This document shows positions 1-10,295 of a stretch of DNA of 38,801 nucleotides, one piece after another; positions within the stretch are counted from its first letter, which is position 1, and every line of letters starts with the position of its first letter. The stretch spans positions 1-38,801 of the forward strand of contig LSSN01004465.1 of NCBI GenBank assembly GCA_001970855.1. The letters are read 5' to 3'. Source of the stretch: Smittium culicis (lineage: Eukaryota > Kickxellomycota > Harpellomycetes > Harpellales > Legeriomycetaceae). Made by a program: the position numbers and the translations under genes. Under the pieces are notes generated by a model, which was not told the DNA's origin, did not search any database, and saw nothing but the letters and a program-made list of their open reading frames with translations.

Positions 1-500
1 TTTAATAATAAAAGCTATATAATAGAGGTATGAATTAATAAAAAATTATTTGCGAATAAAGTTAGAATCTGTATACTGTGCGTATAAATTCAGATCTTTA
101 AAATGTTTATTTTATTTTAATAAGTTTTCGTGACGCTTAGAAAAGTATTATATTTTCGATTTTTCTCGGTGTCCCCCTTTTCATTACGACCCTGCAAGCG
201 GCTTTTATAGTTTTTTTTAATTCTTTGCTTTTGGTTTTATCTATCTCCAAATATCTTTTTTTTTCTTCTCTATTGTAATTTATACTCAAATTTTATCATT
301 GTAAATAAACTCGAGAATAAAATCAGTCTTTCTAATTTCTTTGTAAATTATTCCTTTGAAATTGTCTTTGAAATTGCCTTTGAAAAATTCTATTGGGTCA
401 GTCCAATTAAATCATTAATACGAAAATCTATCAACAAAACTTTTATACGCAAATTTAAAATCAAAATCTGAAACACTTCCACACTTATTTCATTCAAAAG
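1..500 (+). repeat. Non-coding 5' block, copy 1 (diverged copy near 23885-24340)
   Basis: No open frame with a start codon lies here: the two ATGs (near 30 and 103) hit stops within a few codons. About 60-430 resembles 23885-24235 in the same orientation. Shared landmarks in order are a TATACT(G/A)TGCGTATAA stretch, CGTG(A/C)CGCTTAGAAAA, TCGATTTT(T)CTCGGTG, TTTCTTTGTAAA, and TCCAATTAAAT. It sits just upstream of the giant open frame, so it is either promoter/5' UTR, or an intron: a GAG/GTATGA donor-like site is at 28 and an AAAAG acceptor-like site ends at 500. Which of these is right cannot be decided inside the window. Confidence 0.5.
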
Positions 501-3500
501 GTATACGTTAACGATAATGGCGAGACTGTTACAGAAAAAATAGATGATATTGACAATATTTTACTCCAAATAGCCCAAAATCCTGTTTCTAAAACAACAG
601 ATGGTTATTTTGGGACTTTTTATGAATCTGATCCAAAATATTTGGTGCCTAAAATTATTGAAAATTCTGAAGAAAAAAAATTTTATGAAAATCCTTTTTA
701 TTCTGTTGAAAAAAAAATTGGTGATAAACCCCAAGAAGATAAGTTATATAATAAAAAGGAGAATTTTGATCGATCATTTATAGATGAAAAGGGTATATTT
801 TTACATGATGAGAAACTATACACCGATATCTACATCCCTAAAATTACTCAAATTCAGAATTACACACTCATATCACCCATCAAACAAAATGAATTTGTCG
901 AAGAAAACGAAGTCACTAACCCATCTAGCAGTTATTGGGGAATGAAAGGATCATCTAATGATAATCCCGTTGAATTAAACAATGATAATAACAAAGTTTA
1001 TACGCTTGTAAGAATTTATAGTGGTTTAGACGATGGTATAAACAATTTAATACAATTTGAAGATTCTCTAGAATCAACAAATTTCGGTAGTGCCCAGAGT
1101 GATGAGGGCTTTTATTTGAGATATTATACTGAAACTGTTTTTTTAAACGAAGATGGGGAAGTTATAACATTGACTATAAATGAAATTGACGAGGATATTT
1201 TAGAACCATATTCCACAATAAATTCAGAATATTTAAACACTGATTATCCAGGCCATCAACCATCGAGAGATACTGAAATTTATTTGGAAACAGGTTATTA
1301 CGAAAGTAATTACAATTTAAGCGAAACTCTTTCAAGTATCTCAAGTATCTCAAATAGTCAAATTAGTGGAAATGAAGATATAACTTTTGAAAGTTTTACC
1401 GGAAAAGCAGCTGATTATGAAAGCGATTTAAATACATTAGCCCCAAATAGAACTGTAAATCATTATAAAAATAAAATTAAAACTCGCGCAGAACCTAAAT
1501 TACAGAAAACTTCAACGTATTCAAGCGTATCTTCTAATATAATATTAGATAGCGCTGGATATACTAAGGCGTTGACCACACATGAAAATAATTATGAGTA
1601 TCAAATTAAACCAGATATACGCGAACACTATGATTCTAGATATGACAAAAAAAATATAATAGTTGGTAATATATCACAATTTGAATTTTCTAATTCCATG
1701 ATAAAAAGTGAAACAGCAAAATCTAAAAACAATATAATCTCACTAAAAAATAACCATTATATTACAAGCTTTAGTACTCAAAAGGCCTATATTAACAGAG
1801 ATCGAGATAGTGATGCTGAAATATTAATAGATACTGATAAAGAGACTCCCGAATTCCAAAATATTAGTAATACTAAACCAGCTAATGAATATCCAGAATC
1901 TTTGCTTTCAGATACAACATACCGATCAGTGACAGAAAATAATCAAGTATCAACAAATGATTTCAATTATGTTATAAAATATTATTCAGATGAAAATTAT
2001 GATAAAAATAAATATGGACAGGGTAAGATGGGCATTTTTGGGCCTAACTATAAAAACTTAGGGATGGCTGAAGATCAAGAGTATCAACTTGATGATGATG
2101 ATGATGATGATAAAGATTCCGAAATTTATCATTCAAAAATAAAATATATGCAACCAAATACACACGTATTTTTAATAAGCTCTAACAATAAACTTATAGA
2201 ATCAGAATCTAATTATATCTCTGACAGTTTAGCTGAGGAATGCTCATATACTGACATTGATACACAAGATTCTGAAGTTATTGAGGGTAATTTTACTGAA
2301 TCAAGTACAATCGAGCCTGAGGCTTATAGCTTAGATAAAGCAGATAGCTATCCAGGATTCAGTGAACATTTAGAATCAGAAATTGAGTCCAGTATCAAAA
2401 AAGTTTCTACTTTAACCTACAATAAAGTTCAAAATCGCATTACTAAAAATAAATTATATATATATCCAAGCAATTTTGTAGATACTTATAGCGAGTTAGG
2501 TAATTTTATCGGCTTAGAAGAAAAATCGAGCATTCCTATCAATATTGATAAAGCCGGACCTGATTATACTGTATTTTACAAAAAATACGCTTATTATACA
2601 AAAGAAGAAGATTCATTTAATGAAAGAGCAACTAATTTAGATGCAATAACAGATTCTGTTAATAATAAAATCATTTCAGATAACAATATTTATAGTACCA
2701 GCATTTTATATAATGAAATTCCTAGCAGCTATATCAAACATGATGCCAAAGAAATTCATGAAAAAAATTATAAAGTCATGCTATTGAATAGTGGATTTAT
2801 TGAATCAAAAGCTAATCGAACGAACACTATTAGTAAAAAAATTAATGAATTGCATAATTTTAACCCCTATACTGGCGAGACATTTAGAAATACTTATTTT
2901 AAATCTGATACTCAATCTATAGTTACTGTCGAAGAAAAAACCAAAGTAAAATATCCATTCAATGAGAAAGCTAACTATACATCACCCAAAATGCAGATCT
3001 ACTCTCGTACAATATTTTTCAGTCATAAAACAGTCAATCTTGATTTAGACATAGAAACAGAATATCCTAATTCTGATTTTTCAAAAAAAAAAACATTGGT
3101 TAGTTCTTTTGAACCTATATATAACTCAAAACCTAAAAAAAATGTTTACGACAATGATAAAAATCCAAAAAATCCAATCGATATTTATGAATCTACTAGC
3201 ACCATTATTCAAATCTCGAATATATTACCAGAGATTTTAATAAATGAGGCACCATCGTTTCAAATCCTCGATCAGACGAAGAGCATAGCAAACACATTTG
3301 AAAATCAGAATAACAGTAAAATATCAGGGAAATTATCAAATACAAATATTGAGAACTCTGAAGAATCATCTATCATTAACATTGCTGAGAAAAATGCGCA
3401 TTCACTTGGTTATATGACTAGAACTGTGATATACGATGAAAAAAATGTAAAGAATTTAGGCAAAAAATCAGGTACACTTAGTTCGCCTCAATTAGGCAAT

Positions 3501-6500
3501 GTCAAAATAAATAAATCAAGTAGTACTATTTCTTCTAAAAAGAAAGAAGTAAATATCAAAAGCGGAGAAATCATGAAAAATAGTATAGATAAATCAAATT
3601 ATAATGATTCGAGCACTAGTTTTCGAGGAGGTACATTAGAAATTTCATCATATGAAGCGAAAAATAATCTACAAGCTAGTGCTCAAGTTAAATCTGATTT
3701 TGATCTCTCAAAATCGATTAAATATTTTAGTAAAGCAACCAGCGACGGCTCTGAAATCAAGAAAGAGCCGCCTATGAACACTATAACGCTTACTATGTCA
3801 CATAATTTCAATTCTTTTACAAATATTGCTGACATAAATGGTACTATAGACCTGAAAATAACCAGTTCTTTTGGTAGTTTACATAGTTTAGATGATATAG
3901 TTTATACATCCGATATTGCAGCTATATCAAATTCTGGTGCGAGTGAAATTGGAGTTTCAGATACATCTAAACATTTTTCAAAATTAAATACAGCGATAGT
4001 GCCTACAAATAACGGAGAAGGCAGCAGCATTGAAAATTCAATTAAATATTCCGAAAGCAGAGGTCAAGTAAAAACAGTAATATCTAGTGTATATACGCAT
4101 GCATATCCGAACAGGAAAACTTTATCTATTACGAGTACTAACAAAGATAACACCAAACCTAGTGATTATAAATCAGGAAAACTCTCAACAGTATATATAC
4201 AAACTACTTTGGAAACACCTTCAATTTCACATACGCCAAATATTTCAGAAATAGAGACGCCTACAACTTCAAATTATCTGATATATTCCACTGGATATAA
4301 TTACAGTATTAAAAGGATATCTAATAGTATATTTAATAATACGCAGAATAAAAAAAAAATCAGTGATGCATACGATATAAGTACCAAAATTTTATCCAGT
4401 AAAACGCATAAAAGTACTATATCTGTATTTGAAAAAAACACTTTTATCGGCACAAAACATACCATCAAATCACCAACTGGACCTATTAATAATGGCAAGC
4501 AAGTCGGGCCCAAAAATATGCCACCAACTGGGGGAAATAGCAGTACAGTTTCTATACTGAATAATACAATGTTGCTCCAATCGAAAGTCAAAGAAACAAA
4601 ACCATCTTTGACTAAACTGATTGAATCGACAAAAAATCCTAAAAAAGTATCGACTACCAAAAAAAATTGGGGCGCAGGTACAGGCAAGAAACAGGTTGGT
4701 GCAAATGCGAGTGCAGCAGCAACCATTAAAGGGGTCAATAAATCTAGCACAGCGAGTAAACAGAAACCAAACATGAAATTGAGCAGTTCGGGCAGTGCAG
4801 CGATAAAAATGACGAGCTCTATGGCGGGTAGCAGTAAGAAACACAGTGTTATAACGACGGCCATATTGGATACAGCATTCTATTCTGAGTATGTTAAAGG
4901 TGTTGATGCAACAAGTCAGCGGCCGACGTATTCGAACGCAGCTCGAGCGAGCGAGTATATGACGAACGCGGAGAAAAATACTAGCTTTGTTGGGAAAGTT
5001 GGCGCTCCAAACTCATTGAGCGCGTTGGAAGGCAGCACAACAAGCAAAAATGGAGGCGCCTTGAACCGCAGTAAATTGCATGGTGAAGTGTACAGCAAAT
5101 CGCAGATTGCTCGTGGCGTTAGTTCGACGTACAATAAAGCACCTGCGGTCGAATATATGGGCATTCCAGGCACAAATATGGGCGGGACCAAAAAGAGAAA
5201 TGGCGCGATTTTGAGGCCAAAGTACATGATTAAAGACAGTGTCGAGGAGCCTATAGAGCTGGATCCTATTGAAAGCGAGCATCTGACGGCTGTCGCTAAA
5301 ACTATGCCTGAGTTGCAAAACAGCGCTAGGTATAGAAACGAGTATAATGTTGGGCGTAGTTATTACCAAAAGAACAGATGGGCAATGACGGAACCCAATT
5401 ATAGGAATGCGCGGACAAGCTCGATTAATCCACAATACTACGGGTATATCCAAAGCGAAAAGGGCGTAATTTTCGGGGCACAGAGCACGAAAACTGCAGT
5501 AAATTCGAAAAGTCCATTAATTTCAGCGTATCATACAAGGCAGGTGAATAACGGTAACTATAACAACAAAAGCTACTACTATTACTACTATGGCGAGACG
5601 ACTTCGCAGGCTAATGCTGATGGCGGTCAGATCAACATTGGCAGAAATAACGCTTTGAAATACTCGCAAGCGACAGTAGCTGGTAGCCAAAAATCCATCG
5701 ATCAAAAACAAAGGCTAGTTGGAGTGCCGATTTATAATTATGAAGGTATTGAAGTGCCAGCAATAGATACGGGCCGCCAAAATTACAATATTCGAGTCCG
5801 CCAATCCGACAGCTCCGCGAGGTACCCGGACCATGCGCTACACGGCGATAGAAGGTACTACACACACAGAACTGCAGAATATCCCAAAATACAAAGCCAG
5901 TACCTTAATCGCGGCATTCATGAGGTGGCGCGCAACCCACAGTCAGGGCAAACGAGAAGCGTGTACAGCTACAACCAGCGCCCAGAACTACATTTTGCAG
6001 TGGGCGGAAACGCGTACAAGCAGAGCTACCAATATCCAACAAAAGCCGCGATTCCGACCGACAATATGGGTACGTACAAGCACACACGAGACGATTCGGG
6101 ATTTCCAAATGTGGGCAGGATAAGCCAGCAACATCAATCGACGACTGTTGCGGACGATGCGATCTATTTCGACAACAGGTACGGCTGGATCGACCCGAAA
6201 ATGAAGATCGGGAGAAGCGGTAGGAAACACAATAGTATCATGCATCGCGCAGACCCTGAAATGGCAGCTACCCGGCATCCGCAGAAATATGCCGAGTCAG
6301 GGTACAGAAGGGCCTACCAACACGCACAACAGCGCAACAATGGCAATACCGAAACTAATGCAGCGAATTTCGGCAACTTGAACATGTACCTGCCCAAACT
6401 GGCTGAAAACAGTAACAACTTGGAGAGACCTAGTTACCACGTCTTGGGCAACACTGACCATGGTGTATCGAGCAGAAACAGGAACTCAAACGGCACTGGA

Positions 6501-6845
6501 AGGGACAAACACGCGCCAATAAATGGTCGATACAAGTTCACGCCTACCAGAACTATGCGCATCAGCGGATCACGGCCACCTAACGACTTTGAATATAGGT
6601 ATGCTTATAACACAAATAACAGCATGGAAAATAGAGCGATCTCGAAACCAATTAGCACCGCGGGCCCAAACAGTAATATCAAGATACTGTTTAAAGTAAT
6701 TAGAAATAGCGATAAGTGGCGGAATGATTCCAGAGCAACGCGACTTTTTGATTACTACAGCCACATACCGGGGAAATTGGTAGACGGAAACAGACGCGTT
6801 ACTGTAAATGTTGGCGGAAGACCATTTACAAAAGAATGGACGTAA
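501..6845 (+). CDS. Giant Ser/Asn/Thr/Tyr-rich low-complexity protein, probable surface protein, 5' exon missing
   Basis: One uninterrupted frame is open from 459 to the TAA at 6843-6845 (about 2,115 codons from 501), far too long to be chance in DNA this AT-rich. The first in-frame ATG is at 942. The frame upstream of it still looks coding: a module at 501-533 (VYVNDNGETVT) recurs at 1137-1169 (VFLNEDGEVIT), so the true start is probably in an upstream exon joined at an AG near 500. I recognise no enzyme domain. The product is rich in S, N, T, K and Y with many N-x-S/T sequons, a seven-Asp run (2091-2111), a six-Tyr run (near 5574), and only one Cys that I can find (in an EECSY context near 2240). 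There is no obvious membrane segment. Residues from about 4700 onward become Gly/Ala/Arg/Tyr-rich as G+C rises. I infer a secreted or wall-associated disordered glycoprotein. A nuclear low-complexity protein remains possible. Confidence 0.75.
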   Translation, partial: VYVNDNGETVTEKIDDIDNILLQIAQNPVSKTTDGYFGTFYESDPKYLVPKIIENSEEKKFYENPFYSVEKKIGDKPQEDKLYNKKENFDRSFIDEKGIFLHDEKLYTDIYIPKITQIQNYTLISPIKQNEFVEENEVTNPSSSYWGMKGSSNDNPVELNNDNNKVYTLVRIYSGLDDGINNLIQFEDSLESTNFGSAQSDEGFYLRYYTETVFLNEDGEVITLTINEIDEDILEPYSTINSEYLNTDYPGHQPSRDTEIYLETGYYESNYNLSETLSSISSISNSQISGNEDITFESFTGKAADYESDLNTLAPNRTVNHYKNKIKTRAEPKLQKTSTYSSVSSNIILDSAGYTKALTTHENNYEYQIKPDIREHYDSRYDKKNIIVGNISQFEFSNSMIKSETAKSKNNIISLKNNHYITSFSTQKAYINRDRDSDAEILIDTDKETPEFQNISNTKPANEYPESLLSDTTYRSVTENNQVSTNDFNYVIKYYSDENYDKNKYGQGKMGIFGPNYKNLGMAEDQEYQLDDDDDDDKDSEIYHSKIKYMQPNTHVFLISSNNKLIESESNYISDSLAEECSYTDIDTQDSEVIEGNFTESSTIEPEAYSLDKADSYPGFSEHLESEIESSIKKVSTLTYNKVQNRITKNKLYIYPSNFVDTYSELGNFIGLEEKSSIPINIDKAGPDYTVFYKKYAYYTKEEDSFNERATNLDAITDSVNNKIISDNNIYSTSILYNEIPSSYIKHDAKEIHEKNYKVMLLNSGFIESKANRTNTISKKINELHNFNPYTGETFRNTYFKSDTQSIVTVEEKTKVKYPFNEKANYTSPKMQIYSRTIFFSHKTVNLDLDIETEYPNSDFSKKKTLVSSFEPIYNSKPKKNVYDNDKNPKNPIDIYESTSTIIQISNILPEILINEAPSFQILDQTKSIANTFENQNNSKISGKLSNTNIENSEESSIINIAEKNAHSLGYMTRTVIYDEKNVKNLGKKSGTLSSPQLGNVKINKSSSTISSKKKEVNIKSGEIMKNSIDKSNYNDSSTSFRGGTLEISSYEAKNNLQASAQVKSDFDLSKSIKYFSKATSDGSEIKKEPPMNTITLTMSHNFNSFTNIADINGTIDLKITSSFGSLHSLDDIVYTSDIAAISNSGASEIGVSDTSKHFSKLNTAIVPTNNGEGSSIENSIKYSESRGQVKTVISSVYTHAYPNRKTLSITSTNKDNTKPSDYKSGKLSTVYIQTTLETPSISHTPNISEIETPTTSNYLIYSTGYNYSIKRISNSIFNNTQNKKKISDAYDISTKILSSKTHKSTISVFEKNTFIGTKHTIKSPTGPINNGKQVGPKNMPPTGGNSSTVSILNNTMLLQSKVKETKPSLTKLIESTKNPKKVSTTKKNWGAGTGKKQVGANASAAATIKGVNKSSTASKQKPNMKLSSSGSAAIKMTSSMAGSSKKHSVITTAILDTAFYSEYVKGVDATSQRPTYSNAARASEYMTNAEKNTSFVGKVGAPNSLSALEGSTTSKNGGALNRSKLHGEVYSKSQIARGVSSTYNKAPAVEYMGIPGTNMGGTKKRNGAILRPKYMIKDSVEEPIELDPIESEHLTAVAKTMPELQNSARYRNEYNVGRSYYQKNRWAMTEPNYRNARTSSINPQYYGYIQSEKGVIFGAQSTKTAVNSKSPLISAYHTRQVNNGNYNNKSYYYYYYGETTSQANADGGQINIGRNNALKYSQATVAGSQKSIDQKQRLVGVPIYNYEGIEVPAIDTGRQNYNIRVRQSDSSARYPDHALHGDRRYYTHRTAEYPKIQSQYLNRGIHEVARNPQSGQTRSVYSYNQRPELHFAVGGNAYKQSYQYPTKAAIPTDNMGTYKHTRDDSGFPNVGRISQQHQSTTVADDAIYFDNRYGWIDPKMKIGRSGRKHNSIMHRADPEMAATRHPQKYAESGYRRAYQHAQQRNNGNTETNAANFGNLNMYLPKLAENSNNLERPSYHVLGNTDHGVSSRNRNSNGTGRDKHAPINGRYKFTPTRTMRISGSRPPNDFEYRYAYNTNNSMENRAISKPISTAGPNSNIKILFKVIRNSDKWRNDSRATRLFDYYSHIPGKLVDGNRRVTVNVGGRPFTKEWT
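2091..2111 (+). repeat. (GAT)7 trinucleotide run coding poly-Asp
   Basis: Seven consecutive GAT codons in the giant open frame encode an Asp tract followed by KDSE. In-frame trinucleotide runs like this are prone to length change. Confidence 0.9.
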
Positions 6846-7284
6846 AAGTCGAAAACAATTATATCATAAACACATCTGCTGGTTTATAGGCGTATAATCC
6901 TAAAGATTGTTAACTTTATAGTCTAAATTAGCTTACTGACGTAATTTTTATTACTATTTGCACTTATTTGAGTGTTATACCTAATTTAATTTCTTCTAAA
7001 TTCTATTGTTTATTTATTTAAAATTTTTAGAGTGAATTAATCCTAAATGTTTGATAAGGTGTAATGAAAAAAAGAACTATAAAGGTGATCGTAAATGGAT
7101 GGTTAAAGATATTATATTATAAAACTAGAAATAAAATGATAAAAATTAAAGTAGAAATTAAATAAATAAAAAAAGTTTCTTTTTAATTGATGCTGGATAT
7201 TAAGGGGGAAAAGGGCGAAAGGATATGAAAGTTTTTTTTTTTTTGATAAATGAATTTTTTTTTTTTTTCTTGGAGGGGAGATAA
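6846..7284. other. Convergent intergenic spacer
   Basis: This is the spacer between the giant gene (+) and the GDP-mannose pyrophosphorylase gene (-), so it carries both 3' ends. It holds AT-rich DNA and two long T runs (7229-7241 and about 7255-7269) that would be A runs in the 3' UTR of the minus-strand gene. I see no open frame or RNA gene in it. Confidence 0.6.
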
Positions 7285-8510
7285 TTACATGACAATTCTT
7301 GGTTCAGTGACGTTGGCGGAAATTGATTTGTGGGGGAGAACAGAGGCGCCATTTACGTAAATTTCGTCGTTGATGTGGACATCGTCACCAAGGACGGTGG
7401 TTCCGTCGACTCTTGCCCAGCTACCAATGGTTGAGTGCCAACCGACGATACTGTTTCTGACAAAAGCGTAGTTCTTGATAACAACATCTTCCATGATGAC
7501 GCATTTGGACAGTCTTACACCATCACCGATAACGACATTTGGACCGATGGTGACATTAGGGCCGATTTTGCAACCAGAGCCAATTTTAGCTGAAGGGTCA
7601 ATGAGGACGTTACCGCCGTTAACGAAAGAGTTGGTAGATGGGTTAGTGAGGAGCTCAGGGGCAGTTTTAGCGAGGTTGGAGAGATATAGACAAGTTCCTG
7701 CAATAAAATCTTTTGGTTGACCGACGTCCATCCAGTAGCCTTCCAAGTCAAAAGTGTGAAGTTGGTTGCTTTCAGCCATGGCAGGGAAAACTTCTTTTTC
7801 GATGGAGGTTGGGCGGAGTTCAATGCGGTTAAGGATGGCAGGGTTGAAGAGATAGATACCAGCATTGATTCTGTTACCGACGAATTCAACAGGTTTTTCG
7901 ACGAAGCATTTTATAGCAGAGGAGTTTTCAGAGGTGACGATGACGCCATATTTTGAAGGTTCTTCGACCTTGGTGGCGAGGATTGTTCCTTCACAGCCAT
8001 GGTTATTGTGGAATTCGAGCATTTTCTGGAATGGGTAGTCGCAAGTGACATCAGCGTTTAGGACAAAGAAAGGCTCGTCGTCTTTGCCAAGAATTCTGTT
8101 GGCTAAAGCTAGAGGACCGGCAGTGCCTAGAGGTTCTTCTTCAATCGAGAAGGTGATAGTGATACCGAACTTTTGCTCGTATTTTTTCAAGACAGCGGCC
8201 ATGACTTCAGGCTTGTAGTTTACGGCGAGTACTACATCAGTGACACCGACCTTAACGAGAGCTTCTATTTGGTGGAGAATCATTGGTTTGTTTGCAAATT
8301 CAACTAATGGTTTAGGGATTGACAAAGTCAATGGTCTGAGTCTGGTTCCGAAGCCTATAAATATTAGACAAAAATAATTAGTTGGAAGCTATTAAATAAG
8401 AATAGGATTGTAAGACATTTAGTAACAAATAGGAGGGATGATAAAATCGAGCATATTGGAATGATTGAAAGGAAAAATATCTAACCTCCTACTAGAATTA
8501 ATGCCTTCAT
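7285..8510 (-). CDS. GDP-mannose pyrophosphorylase (mannose-1-phosphate guanylyltransferase), 2 exons
   Basis: The enzyme makes GDP-mannose from mannose-1-phosphate and GTP in the cytosol, feeding N- and O-mannosylation, GPI anchors and wall mannan. Exon 1 is 8510-8486 (MKALILVG plus one base) and exon 2 is 8354-7285. The 131-nt intron starts GTTAG, ends ATAG, and has an ACTAAT branch-site match at 8377-8382. Splicing rebuilds the nucleotidyltransferase signature [11 protein letters not shown] (residues 8-18). Other landmarks are K23 in PKP, EPLGTAG (82-88), the NAD metal site (108-110), EKP (161-163), NAG (172-174), D218, and a left-handed beta-helix of hexapeptide repeats from about 250 to the end. 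The product is 364 aa, the usual length for fungal Psa1/Mpg1-type enzymes. The start context is TTCACCATGA. G+C is higher than in the flanks, as expected for a housekeeping gene. Confidence 0.97.
8355..8485 (-). other. Intron of the GDP-mannose pyrophosphorylase gene
   Basis: The donor GTTAGA follows codon 8 plus one base. The acceptor is TTTATAG. ACTAAT lies about 21 nt upstream of the acceptor. It splits the glycine-rich signature, so the second exon alone lacks the start of the active site. Confidence 0.93.
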
Positions 8511-10102
8511 GGTGAATGTATGAGTTTTGGTATTAGGGAGAGTAAATTTGTTGCTAATAAGCTAGGATTCTTTATGAGAAGAAATGGTATGAATTATGTG
8601 CAGAAATGGATGTTGTAAGTGAGAGCTGAGTTTTTTAGGTACAACGAAGGTTCCGAAAGCTAGCTTATATAACTTATAGACTGATTAAATCCTCAATGAA
8701 TCATTCTTAGATTGACACTTTCGCTTGATTATATATACTTTTTCCTTTTTTTTATTACTGCTATACTAAAAACTACAAATTCGATTCAGCATACACTCAC
8801 AGTACCGCTTATGCCACCAAAGCCCAATCAGCGCAATCCTATGCCTCCACCTAAGCCAGCGATTCAAAATATCCCCATAACTATCGGCCAATAGATCTCG
8901 ACCACAAAATTAGCACATCAGTCACTCTCAGCCAATTGCAACTAGCAAATCAAAAGCATGTCAACAAAATCCCTAAAACTAAAACATAATTATTTCCAAT
9001 CAGCCAATACATTTTCGTCATCAAAAACAGAATTTAGAACAGTTGCCAATAGCCTTGTAATTTCAATTACCGAGTCTGGGCTATTGGCCAATGGATCAAT
9101 GGGATAAAAACAATACAATACAAGTCACCCAACACTAAAATTGGTCAAATAATAATACCTTCTTCATGTTCCACACCCAAATCCCAGCCAATGAGGAACA
9201 TATTCTTTGCTGGAAATACTAAGCGGAATCCAATGGTGAGTATTAGGTATAAAACGCAATTTGCTAATACTCAGACTACTTTGGTAAAAAAGATAGTTGA
9301 AAAGCCATTCAGCAGATTACTAAACATAAAAGTTTGTACGAGGCACCCATTGGCCCAGCTCTTTTCTCTTTCCCAAAAAAATATGGTTTTAATTAATAGC
9401 TTAAATTTCATTTAGCCTATTTCAACGGCCCTTTGAAGCTTATTAGCAAAAGCTCGTGTATTTTTTTTGAACACTGATCTTAACCGCCAACCCTATTACC
9501 TTCGCTTTTTATATCCTCAACTTCAAGTTTACCTAAGCTTTGCGGTTTTATTTGTTGTTTGTCGTGTAGGGCAGAGCTGAGCGTAATTTAATATATATTT
9601 GTACCTGAAAAAAAGTGATTTACGGTATTCAAGGAAATCGCCAAATGCCGATTTTAGATGCATCTCAACTTAATAATTCCCTCCAAACAAATTGCCATAA
9701 AACTCCCTATTTGCTGCTATTTCGCTAGAATCCAATAAGTTTAATTTTCTCGAAATTAAACATTTTGGACGAGATCCAATTTGCTATCTTCAATTTTCCA
9801 ATACCAAAACCAAAACCAAAATATATCCTTACGCATAAACTGTACACCTAATCTGTATGCTTGCGCTAAATCTATCTCATTCCGCAAAAAGGCGCTATTT
9901 CACTTCTCACTAATCTTATTTCCTTACCTACACCACACCTCCACACCACAAAAATTCCCCTTCCCATCCCATAGTTATAAGCTCTCATTTTCGTATAAGT
10001 CATTGTTTCTTTCATTTGATTCTCATACCAACACTTCCTTTCGTTATCGCCCAGTTATTATTAGCGATTTTTATCAATCAGATGTTTGTTACCTTACTTT
10101 TT
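8511..10102. other. Upstream region of the pyrophosphorylase gene; no recognised gene
   Basis: Less AT-rich than the later desert. The first ~200 bases are the minus-strand promoter/5' UTR. Short plus-strand frames exist (for example an ATG frame of 74 codons at 9191-9415 and a Pro-rich stretch near 8812-8894), but none has a recognisable domain. The pyrimidine-rich part at about 9880-9980 has no long ATG-started frame. I see no gene that can be supported. Confidence 0.5.
8888..9353. promoter_or_regulatory. Cluster of CCAAT boxes
   Basis: CCAAT or its complement ATTGG occurs at about 8888, 8932, 8996, 9004, 9046, 9083, 9088, 9140, 9188, 9230 and 9349, with more at about 9735-9800. This is many more than expected by chance for a pentamer in under 500 bases. 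In fungi the HAP/NF-Y complex binds CCAAT. The cluster lies about 380-840 bases upstream of the pyrophosphorylase start. Function is inferred, not shown. Confidence 0.45.
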
Positions 10103-10106
10103 TTAA

Positions 10107-10295
10107 CCCTTTCACGCACGGTAGACTATTTTTGGCCCACCAGATATAACCAACAGCGTTCAATTAAATTACTTTAATTCCGAGGCTATAAGAAATGTTG
10201 GTTTGTTATTGAAAAATAGCAAATAGTTAACTTTATTATAAATCATAAACGAATCATTAATTTAATTTATTTAAAGAGTGTTGGACGGGAAAGGG
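10107..10295 (+). mobile_element. piggyBac-type MITE, copy 1 (complete)
   Basis: 189 bp between perfect TTAA repeats (10103-10106 and 10296-10299). It starts CCCTTTCACG and ends GACGGGAAAGGG. It carries no coding capacity. Internal family landmarks in order are GACTATTTTTG, TATAACCAA, AATTCCGAGGCT, AGCAAATA, ATAAACGAATCAT and GTGTTGGACGGG. CCC...GGG ends and TTAA duplications are the mark of the piggyBac superfamily. Confidence 0.9.

Noticed and set aside
4301..6764. Several long minus-strand and alternate-frame ORFs (up to 187 codons) inside the giant gene
   Set aside because: They lie opposite or out of phase with a frame open for over 2,100 codons, occur where G+C rises and stops become rarer, and show no domain or start context of their own.
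7475..7956. Frames overlapping the pyrophosphorylase gene on both strands
   Set aside because: Shadows of a well-conserved coding exon; translations have no family features.
9191..9415. 74-codon ATG frame as a gene
   Set aside because: It overlaps the CCAAT cluster and has no recognisable domain or conserved motif; length is within chance for this composition.
9781..10149. 122-codon plus-strand frame
   Set aside because: It starts at a non-ATG codon, is rich in Ser/Phe from pyrimidine-rich DNA, and runs into the first MITE.
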